Positions 1-5,438 of a stretch of 9,045 bases of DNA are shown here, piece by piece (the first letter of the stretch is position 1; each line of letters begins with the position of its first letter). Where the stretch lies: positions 1 through 9,045 of the forward strand of contig CABSKZ010000099.1 in assembly GCA_902478395.1 (NCBI GenBank). The letters are read 5' to 3'. A model generated the notes under the pieces. The model was not told where the DNA came from, searched no databases, and was given only the letters and a program-made list of their open reading frames with translations. Made by a program: the position numbers and the translations under genes. Source of the DNA: an uncultured Eubacteriales bacterium. GTDB lineage: Bacteria; Bacillota; Clostridia; UBA1381; UBA9506.

Positions 1-4
1 ATAT

Positions 5-37
5 AAAACAGCCGCCGGCATTGCCGGCGGCTGTTTT
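5..37 (-). terminator. Intrinsic terminator of the dpaAB operon
   Basis: Positions 5-20 and 22-37 are perfect reverse complements, with a GC core of GCCGCCGGC pairing with GCCGGCGGC. The hairpin has a very tight loop centred on base 21. On the minus strand it is followed by TTTTATAT. Its outer arm overlaps the dpaB stop codon at 36-38, so termination comes immediately after translation ends. Because A and T runs flank both sides, it could also stop transcripts arriving on the plus strand from outside the window. Confidence 0.85.
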
Positions 38-599
38 AATAGATAATCGGCTGAAGCTGTTTTTCTTCCAGAGCAAGTTCGGCTGTCTTTACGATTTGTG
101 ACATGTCCGCAACCAGTGACTTTTCTTTTTTTATTGGATCGTCCTGATTAAAAGGAACGAAATAAATATTTTTCATATTTAACAACATTCCGATATTTTT
201 CGCGCTTGCGCCCAGCCCATCGTTTGTTGAAACCGCGATGATGACCGGTTTTTGATTCCGTATCGTCGATTTGGCGGCCATTGTAACGGTTGTGTCGGTA
301 ATGCCTAAAGTATTACCGGTACACGGCGCAATAATGAGGGCGTCGAGTAACTTTTTTGGGCCAATCGGCTCCGCCTCACTAATTGTTTTAATGATTTTAT
401 TTTGTGTTAAATTTTCAATTTTCTCAATGAAATCTATCGCCTTGCCGAACCTGGTATCTGTACTCTGCGCGTTTTGAGAGAATATTGGTAAAACGTTTGC
501 TCCGGTTTCCAGCAGACGAGGCAATTCCTCAAATACCTTGGCAAATGTGCAAAAGGAACCAGTCATGGCAAATCCAATGTTTTTTCCTTTTAAATTCAT
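36..599 (-). CDS. dpaB: Dipicolinate synthase subunit B (DpaB / SpoVFB)
   Basis: This 187-residue protein is the flavoprotein-like subunit of dipicolinate synthase. With DpaA it converts the lysine-pathway intermediate dihydrodipicolinate to dipicolinic acid in the mother cell; the acid is then imported into the forespore as its Ca-DPA store. Family signatures seen are the N-terminal GSFCTF stretch (residues 15-20), APCTGNTLG (about 91-99), and the C-terminal run STNDGLGASAKNIG followed by IYFVPFNQDDP. These match the HFCD/flavoprotein fold and DpaB in particular, and the length is normal. The ATG overlaps the dpaA stop as ATGA, so translation is probably coupled, but the gene also has its own GGAGGTG site at 611-605, five bases from the ATG. 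Nothing appears broken. Identification is from recognised motifs, not a database search. Confidence 0.95.
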   Translation of the reverse strand: MNLKGKNIGFAMTGSFCTFAKVFEELPRLLETGANVLPIFSQNAQSTDTRFGKAIDFIEKIENLTQNKIIKTISEAEPIGPKKLLDALIIAPCTGNTLGITDTTVTMAAKSTIRNQKPVIIAVSTNDGLGASAKNIGMLLNMKNIYFVPFNQDDPIKKEKSLVADMSQIVKTAELALEEKQLQPIIY

Positions 600-1477
600 T
601 TTTTCACCTCCGTTTCCCGAATAATGTTTAGGATCGTATCCGTAATGATGTTTCCCGCTGTAACCGGAGCCACCTTCCCCGGTAGGCTCAACGCCCAGAT
701 AACGGACAGCCCAAGCTGTTTGGCTGTATCGAAATCGACTCCGCCCGGCTTTGAAGCAAGGTCTATGATTAAACAGTCTTTTTTCACAAAGCCCAGAACC
801 TCGCGATCCATAATCCGGTTCGGAACGGTATTGAAAATTACATCGAATTTGTGTATTTGTTCCGCCAAGTCACTTATGTAGAAATTTTTGTACCCCAGGA
901 CATTGCACCAGGCCAAATCACTATGTTTCCGCGCCGCGATGGAAACGTTTGCACCGATACCTTTGAGCATCTGTGCAACAACCTTTGCAACACGTCCATA
1001 TCCCAGAACAAGGCATTTCGCACTGTGCAACGTGATGGGCAGCTCGCGCAGAGCAATTTCAATTGCGCCTTCCGCTGTCGGAACAGCGTTCCGTACGGTC
1101 AACTCCTCCCGGGCGAAATAATCATAATATTCCGTGCCGTGGCGTTCCAGCATTGCTGAAAATAGCTTATCAATCATACCGGCAAATAAAACACTTTGCG
1201 GGTTCATATTATCCAAAACATCTGAAATTGCAATCTGTTTGTCAGATAATATGGTATTGATATTTTCGCCGTCTGTAGAATAAGGCAGCGGAAGCAGAAC
1301 ATAGTTCGCTTCGGACAGCACGTCCTTTACAGAATGACTTCTGTTAACAGCTTCGTCGAATGTGATATCGTTTCCAAATCCGTAAATATATACCGTATAC
1401 CCTAATGAGGCAAGACGGTTGGCAGCAAACACTGTTCTATAGTCACCGCCAATAATGGCGAATGTATCAGTTTTCAT
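596..1477 (-). CDS. dpaA: Dipicolinate synthase subunit A (DpaA / SpoVFA)
   Basis: This 293-residue protein is the NAD(P)-dependent subunit of dipicolinate synthase and the first gene of the dpaAB operon. The N-terminal domain begins with FAIIGGDYRT (residues 6-15), the typical DpaA opening. A central Rossmann domain starts near residue 152 with the dinucleotide-binding loop GYGRVA (159-164). It is followed by the conserved NTVPNRI (216-222), IIDLASKPGG (237-246) and LPGKVAPVTAG (265-275) stretches. Length is normal. The start is fixed by AGGAGG at 1490-1485, seven bases upstream of the ATG. In Bacillus subtilis this operon sits beside asd, dapG and dapA and is made under sigma-K. Here no lysine-pathway gene lies on either visible side, so the dihydrodipicolinate supply must be encoded elsewhere or just beyond the window. 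Confidence 0.95.
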   Translation of the reverse strand: MKTDTFAIIGGDYRTVFAANRLASLGYTVYIYGFGNDITFDEAVNRSHSVKDVLSEANYVLLPLPYSTDGENINTILSDKQIAISDVLDNMNPQSVLFAGMIDKLFSAMLERHGTEYYDYFAREELTVRNAVPTAEGAIEIALRELPITLHSAKCLVLGYGRVAKVVAQMLKGIGANVSIAARKHSDLAWCNVLGYKNFYISDLAEQIHKFDVIFNTVPNRIMDREVLGFVKKDCLIIDLASKPGGVDFDTAKQLGLSVIWALSLPGKVAPVTAGNIITDTILNIIRETEVKK

Positions 1478-1500
1478 TCGCTTCCCTCCTACAACAAAAC

Positions 1501-1520
1501 TATACTGCCACTGCAGTATA
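1501..1520. repeat. Inverted repeat in the dpaA leader
   Basis: TATACTG (1501-1507) and CAGTATA (1514-1520) are perfect 7-base inverted repeats around a 6-base spacer. They lie between the dpaA ribosome binding site and the candidate dpaA -10 element. If transcription starts near base 1520, the repeat would form a hairpin at the extreme 5' end of the dpaAB mRNA. Otherwise it could be a protein-binding site overlapping the start point. Either role is inference. Confidence 0.5.
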
Positions 1521-1523
1521 ATA

Positions 1524-1552
1524 CATCATATGTTTTTCTCGCGGTCTTCGTT
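1524..1552 (-). promoter_or_regulatory. Candidate sigma-K/sigma-E-type promoter of dpaAB
   Basis: On the minus strand, CATATGATG (1532-1524) resembles the CATANNNTA -10 of sigma-K and also the -10 of sigma-E. Sixteen bases upstream is AACG (1552-1549), close to the short mACm -35 of sigma-K. The final TA of the -10 consensus is only partly matched. Expectation from the known mother-cell control of dpaAB helped the choice, so this is a weak call. No convincing sigma-A promoter is seen on this strand. Confidence 0.35.
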
Positions 1553-1573
1553 CGTGTTTTCTTTGAAAAACCG

Positions 1574-1602
1574 TTGACTTTTTCGTCGAAATATGGTTTA
1601 CT
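1574..1602 (+). promoter_or_regulatory. Sigma-A promoter of the rhamnosidase gene
   Basis: TTGACT (1574-1579) is followed after 17 bases by TTTACT (1597-1602), which is preceded by TGG, an extended -10 motif. The predicted start near 1609 gives a leader of about 30 bases containing AAGGAG at 1626-1631, eight bases before the ATG. An 11-base palindrome fills part of the spacer. Confidence 0.65.
1581..1591. promoter_or_regulatory. Candidate operator palindrome in the rhamnosidase promoter
   Basis: TTTCGTCGAAA is a perfect odd palindrome centred on base 1586, between the -35 and -10 hexamers. A repressor bound here would block RNA polymerase. No regulator gene is visible in the window, and short AT-flanked palindromes arise by chance, so this is suggestive only. 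Confidence 0.3.
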
Positions 1603-1639
1603 AATCTATAACAATTTTTAACCAGAAGGAGATAGGAAA

Positions 1640-3790
1640 ATGTTTGAAACAGCGGAATGGATCCGTCCAGAACAGGATATGGGGACTGTCTGCCCAGCAT
1701 TTCAGAAGGAGTTCAAAACACATAAAGAGGTAATGTCTGCCAAACTATATATCACTGCCATGGGGGTATATGAAGCACAGTTAAACGGAAAACGTGTCGG
1801 TGAATTTGTTCTGGCACCGGGGTGGACCTGTTATGAAGCCCGCCACCTCTATCAAGAATATGATGTAACGTCTATGCTGGAAAAGGAAAATGCCCTGACC
1901 GTTCTGGTAGGGAAGGGATGGTACCGCGGCAGGCTGGTGGCATATGATTATAAGGACAACTGGGGAACTTCTTCCGGTCTGATTGCCCAACTGGTGATAA
2001 CCTACCGCGATGGGTCAAAAGAAACGGTTGTTTCAGATAAAACATGGAAAACTGCTGAAAGCGCAATTCGCTTCAGTGAGCTTTATGACGGCGAAACAAC
2101 AGATGCGAGGATTTTTTATCAAAATTGGGTTCCGGCACAGGAATTTCCGGCGTTTAAAAACAATTTGCTGCCGCAGGACGGCGAGATTGTGAAAGAACAT
2201 GAACGGTTAAAACCGGTCGAATTGATAGTGACGCCGAAAGGCGAAACAGTCTTGGACTTCGGCCAGAATTTGACGGGCTACGTTGAATTTTCCCTTTCCG
2301 CTGACGCCGGAGATGTGGTAGAAATTTCCCATGCCGAAATTTTAGATAAAGAAGGAAATTTCTACACGGATAACCTGCGCAGTGCAAAACAGAAACTGCA
2401 TTATATCTGCCGCGATGGACAACAGACTTACAAACCCAAGTTCACCTTTATGGGCTTCCGGTATATCCGCATCGATTCCTTCCCCGGAACTGTAATGCCG
2501 GAGAACTTTACAGCAATTGTCGTACATTCCGACATGAAGCGGACTGGACAGTTCTCGTGTTCCAGCGAGATGGTAAACAAGCTCTACCAAAATGTTATCT
2601 GGGGACAGAAGGATAATTTTCTCGATGTTCCGACAGATTGTCCGCAGCGGGACGAGCGGCTTGGCTGGACCGGCGATGCGCAGGTGTTTATTCAAACGGC
2701 TTCATATAATTTTGATGTAAACCGCTTTTTTACGAAATGGCTCCGCGACCTGGCGGCAAACCAGTGGGGGAACGGCAGTGTTCCGCATATCATACCGGAC
2801 TTGCTAAAAAAAGATCATACTTCAAATGCCTCCGGGAGTGCTGCCTGGGGAGATGCTGCCGTTATCTGTCCGTGGCAGATCTATCTTACCTACGGAAACA
2901 AAAAAATTCTGGAAGAACAGCTTCCCAGTATGGCCAAATGGATAGAGTATATCCGTGCACAGGGAGAGAATGAATTTTTGTGGAATACCGGCACCCATTT
3001 TGGCGACTGGCTGGGTCTTGATGCACCGGAAGGCAGCTATAAAGGCTCTTCACGCGATGAATTTATCGCCACGGCTTACTATGCCTATTCGACAGGCCTG
3101 CTTGTTAAAGCGTTGAAGGCTTTGGGCAGAGACAGCGCAGAATACGAGGAACTATATGCCAATATCGTTCGGGCGTTTCAGGAAACGTTTGAACCAATTA
3201 CACAAACAGAACATGCACTTGCGCTGTATTTTGATTTAGCACAGGACAAGCAGGCGACGGCCGCTTCCCTCGCAAAACTGGTGAAAGAAAACGGAAATAA
3301 GCTGACAACCGGCTTTGTCGGCTCGCCATATCTGCTTCGGGCGCTTAGCGATAACGGTTACGCAGACGTTGCTTACAGTCTTCTTTTGCAGGAAGAATAC
3401 CCCTCCTGGCTCTTCTCTGTCAAAATGGGTGCTACAACAATTTGGGAGCACTGGGACGGACAAAAGGAGGATGGCAGTTTCTGGAGCACCGACATGAATT
3501 CTTTTAACCACTATGCGTATGGCGCGGTTGCGGCTTGGCTCTATGGGGATGCGGCTGGAATCCGCACAGACGACGAGCAACCGGGTTTTTCCCATATCAT
3601 ACTTCGGCCCCAGCCGGATCCGCGCTTGGAATGGCTGGAGGCATCGATAGATACAAAATATGGAACAGTCCGTTCAAAATGGTTTTTTGAGAACGGAAGG
3701 GCAAAATATGAATTTGATGTGCCGACCAGCGCCACAGTCACAATTGAAGGGAAAACCTTTGAGGTAGGAAAGGGCAGCCACCGGTTCTAA
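1640..3790 (+). CDS. GH78 alpha-L-rhamnosidase
   Basis: This 716-residue enzyme should hydrolyse terminal alpha-L-rhamnose from oligosaccharides or plant glycosides by the inverting GH78 mechanism. The order of parts is: bacterial rhamnosidase N-terminal beta domain (about 30-190, with LYITAMGVYEAQLNG and GKGWYRGRL), a second beta domain (about 195-300, with VLDFGQNLTGY), the six-hairpin (alpha/alpha)6 catalytic domain (about 305-635), and a C-terminal beta domain (about 640-716). The signature DCPQRDERLGWTGD spans 333-346; by family analogy E339 is the likely general acid and E603, in TTIWEHWDG, the likely general base. There is no signal peptide, so it probably acts in the cytoplasm on imported substrate. 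Many family members are longer; this one lacks the extra Ig-like domain often found at the N-terminus. An in-frame stop at 1619 and AAGGAG at 1626-1631 fix the start, so the short N-terminus is genuine. Exact substrate is unknown. Confidence 0.93.
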   Translation: MFETAEWIRPEQDMGTVCPAFQKEFKTHKEVMSAKLYITAMGVYEAQLNGKRVGEFVLAPGWTCYEARHLYQEYDVTSMLEKENALTVLVGKGWYRGRLVAYDYKDNWGTSSGLIAQLVITYRDGSKETVVSDKTWKTAESAIRFSELYDGETTDARIFYQNWVPAQEFPAFKNNLLPQDGEIVKEHERLKPVELIVTPKGETVLDFGQNLTGYVEFSLSADAGDVVEISHAEILDKEGNFYTDNLRSAKQKLHYICRDGQQTYKPKFTFMGFRYIRIDSFPGTVMPENFTAIVVHSDMKRTGQFSCSSEMVNKLYQNVIWGQKDNFLDVPTDCPQRDERLGWTGDAQVFIQTASYNFDVNRFFTKWLRDLAANQWGNGSVPHIIPDLLKKDHTSNASGSAAWGDAAVICPWQIYLTYGNKKILEEQLPSMAKWIEYIRAQGENEFLWNTGTHFGDWLGLDAPEGSYKGSSRDEFIATAYYAYSTGLLVKALKALGRDSAEYEELYANIVRAFQETFEPITQTEHALALYFDLAQDKQATAASLAKLVKENGNKLTTGFVGSPYLLRALSDNGYADVAYSLLLQEEYPSWLFSVKMGATTIWEHWDGQKEDGSFWSTDMNSFNHYAYGAVAAWLYGDAAGIRTDDEQPGFSHIILRPQPDPRLEWLEASIDTKYGTVRSKWFFENGRAKYEFDVPTSATVTIEGKTFEVGKGSHRF

Positions 3791-3814
3791 ATAAATTACA
3801 TAATCATGGCCATA

Positions 3815-3842
3815 TTGACACATAATACAAATATTCATACTG
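3815..3842 (+). promoter_or_regulatory. Candidate forespore-type promoter of the GerA-family gene
   Basis: CATACTG (3836-3842) matches six of seven positions of the CATACTA -10 used by forespore sigma-G/sigma-F promoters. Fifteen bases upstream lies TTGACA (3815-3820), a perfect sigma-A -35, but no good sigma-A -10 stands at 16-18 bases and no strong sigma-G -35 is seen. The sigma factor is therefore uncertain. The leader would be very short, about a dozen bases, with GAGGTG at 3850-3855 five bases before the ATG. Confidence 0.35.
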
Positions 3843-3860
3843 TAAAGCAGAGGTGTAAAT

Positions 3861-5276
3861 ATGGTCGTAAGCAGCCAGCTTTCGGAAAACAAGAAGTTGT
3901 TTCGCCAGATTCTTCCGGTGGAGAAAAGCTTTGACATCATCGAACGGGATATCAATATCGGTGGGATCGACGCTACGTTGTACTTCATCGACGGTTTTCT
4001 AAAAGACGAAGTGATGGAAAAAGTTGTTACCAATCTTTTGAAGGTGACGGAAAAGGAGATGCAGCAGGTAAAATCCGCAAAGGATTTTATGCAGAGATTT
4101 GTTTCCTACGTCGAGGTGACAACGGAGAAAAATGTTCAAAATCTGACGGACCAGCTTCTTGCCGGCCCAAGCATTTTATTTGTCGATGGGCTGGACGAGG
4201 CCATAGTTGTTGATGTACGTACGTATCCGGCCAGAAGTACGGAAGAACCTGAAAAAGAAAAGGTTATGCGCGGTTCACGGGATGGTTTTGTCGAAACAAT
4301 TGTATTCAACACGGCCCTTATCCGCCGCAGAATCCGTGACCCAAATTTCGTTGTTGAGATGGTAACCGTTGGGAAACGTTCCAAAACTGATATTGCGATT
4401 GCCTATATAGAAGATTTGACGGACAAAAAGACGCTTCAGCAGATTAAGTCAAAAATTGAATCTATTGATGTCAAATCGCTGACAATGAATCAGGAAAGTC
4501 TGGCTGAGTGTCTGATACGGCGGCGGTGGTATAATCCATTCCCCAAAGTGCGGTATACCGAACGGCCGGACGTAGCCGCAGCTTCCATTTTGGACGGGAG
4601 TATCATCATCCTGGTTGACAACGACCCTTCAGCTATGATATTGCCAACCTCACTTCTGGATTTTGTTCAGGAGCCGGACGATTACTACTATCCGCCGGTA
4701 ATCGGCGGATATCTTCGCCTGGTGAGAAATCTCGTGTTTTTTTCAACACTTGTCGTCACACCGCTCTGGATTTTGGCGCTTGAGTATTTGGACAGACTTC
4801 CTGAATGGCTTCAGTTCTTGGGAATTTCAGAGCCAAATTCTATCCCGGTAATCATACAATTGCTGATTCTGGAGGCTGCAATCGATGTGCTGCGCCTTGC
4901 GTCAGTGAATACCCCCAGCATGTTAGGGAATTCCCTCAGCATCATAGGAGCGTTGCTTTTGGGAGAATTCGCCATAAAATCGGGCTGGCTGGTACCCGAC
5001 ACGATTTTATATATGGCTTTCGTTTCCATCGCTAGCTTCGCACAGCCCAGCATTGAACTGAACTACGCATTTAAATTCATGCGGATTCTATTACTCCTCG
5101 CAACCTACTTCTTCCGTATTTGGGGCTTCGTAGCTGGTTTTGTAGTAGTTCTCATCTTTATCGCAACCAATAAAACGGTTACAGGGAAGGGGTATTTATA
5201 TCCCCTCATTCCATTCAATATGAAGGAATTAAAGAATCATCTTTTGCGAGAAAAACTAAGATCCAGACTAAAATAA
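3861..5276 (+). CDS. GerA-family spore membrane protein, probably SpoVAF-like
   Basis: This 471-residue protein belongs to the GerA/SpoVAF family, which forms ion-conducting or channel-associated oligomers in the spore inner membrane and acts in germination. The N-terminal soluble domain (about 20-270) carries YFIDGFLKDEVM (41-52) and the family hallmark RGSRDGFVETIVFNTALIRR (137-156), followed by LIRRRWYNPFPKVRYTERPD. The C-terminal half (about 285-435) contains roughly five hydrophobic segments, including a proline- and glycine-rich VNTPSMLGNSLSIIGALLLG, and ends in PLIPFNMKEL plus a basic tail. Length is normal for the family. The DGFxKDEVM opening and the absence of GerB and GerC partner genes on either side favour SpoVAF over a nutrient-receptor A subunit, but this is from memory of the family, not alignment. 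SpoVAF normally accompanies the SpoVA DPA-transport genes, none of which are in view. It starts 70 bases after the rhamnosidase. Confidence 0.9.
   Translation: MVVSSQLSENKKLFRQILPVEKSFDIIERDINIGGIDATLYFIDGFLKDEVMEKVVTNLLKVTEKEMQQVKSAKDFMQRFVSYVEVTTEKNVQNLTDQLLAGPSILFVDGLDEAIVVDVRTYPARSTEEPEKEKVMRGSRDGFVETIVFNTALIRRRIRDPNFVVEMVTVGKRSKTDIAIAYIEDLTDKKTLQQIKSKIESIDVKSLTMNQESLAECLIRRRWYNPFPKVRYTERPDVAAASILDGSIIILVDNDPSAMILPTSLLDFVQEPDDYYYPPVIGGYLRLVRNLVFFSTLVVTPLWILALEYLDRLPEWLQFLGISEPNSIPVIIQLLILEAAIDVLRLASVNTPSMLGNSLSIIGALLLGEFAIKSGWLVPDTILYMAFVSIASFAQPSIELNYAFKFMRILLLLATYFFRIWGFVAGFVVVLIFIATNKTVTGKGYLYPLIPFNMKELKNHLLREKLRSRLK
4689..4711 (+). other. Strong hairpin inside the GerA-family coding region
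   Basis: TATCCGCCG (4689-4697) pairs perfectly with CGGCGGATA (4703-4711) around a 5-base loop. It lies at codons 277-284, just before the first membrane segment. The codons encode the conserved YPPVIGGY stretch, so the pairing may be a by-product of proline and glycine codons. No U-run follows, so it is not a terminator. Confidence 0.4.
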
Positions 5277-5281
5277 AGAAT

Positions 5282-5326
5282 AGGGGACAATTTCAGTAGC
5301 TAAACTGCAATTGTTCCTTGTTTTTT
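5282..5326 (+). terminator. Intrinsic terminator after the GerA-family gene
   Basis: Bases 5282-5296 pair with 5305-5319 (core GACAATT with AATTGTT-type pairing, G-U pairs and one mismatch) around an 8-base loop, followed by a G and six Ts at 5321-5326. It begins six bases after the stop codon at 5274-5276 and separates this gene from the SLH gene. Confidence 0.8.
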
Positions 5327-5362
5327 ACCTATATTTGTAACCAAAAAGTAAAAATTTAATAA

Positions 5363-5391
5363 TTGACGTATGTATGCTTAAGTGTTATAAT
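5363..5391 (+). promoter_or_regulatory. Strong sigma-A promoter of the SLH protein gene
   Basis: TTGACG (5363-5368), a 17-base spacer, and a perfect TATAAT (5386-5391) preceded by TGT, an extended -10. Upstream (5341-5362) is AT-rich, as in UP elements. Predicted transcription start is near 5398, giving a leader of about 38 bases. This near-consensus promoter implies high vegetative expression, as expected for a surface-layer component. Confidence 0.85.
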
Positions 5392-5422
5392 GATGATAGA
5401 GTTTTATATATTAATTTCTTAT

Positions 5423-5438
5423 GGAGGGAAATGTTATG
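5423..5438 (+). promoter_or_regulatory. Ribosome binding site that sets the SLH protein start
   Basis: GGAGGG (5423-5428) stands seven bases before the ATG at 5436-5438. An in-frame ATG at 5421 overlaps this site and has no site of its own, so it would add only MEGNV before the signal peptide. The 5436 start is preferred. Confidence 0.85.

Noticed and set aside
851..1159. 102-codon plus-strand open frame within dpaA
   Set aside because: It is antisense to the Rossmann domain of DpaA, which is fully explained on the minus strand.
1517..1522. TATAAT on the plus strand in the divergent gap
   Set aside because: No -35-like hexamer stands 16-18 bases upstream, and the better TTGACT/TTTACT promoter lies closer to the rhamnosidase gene. 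The hexamer is part of the inverted repeat region.
1562..1579. Possible CcpA cre site (TTGAAA followed by a CG and TTGAC)
   Set aside because: The central CG is two bases out of place against the WTGNAANCGNWNNCW pattern, so it is not a credible cre box.
3236..3595. 119-codon minus-strand open frame within the rhamnosidase gene
   Set aside because: It lies opposite the conserved catalytic domain of GH78, lacks a ribosome site and shows no recognisable motif.
3674..4033. 119-codon minus-strand open frame across the rhamnosidase/GerA-family gap
   Set aside because: It overlaps two well-supported plus-strand genes, has no ribosome site and no family resemblance.
5421..5435. Upstream in-frame ATG for the SLH protein
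   Set aside because: This ATG overlaps the GGAGGG site that serves the ATG at 5436, has no site of its own, and would add five residues before a normal signal peptide.
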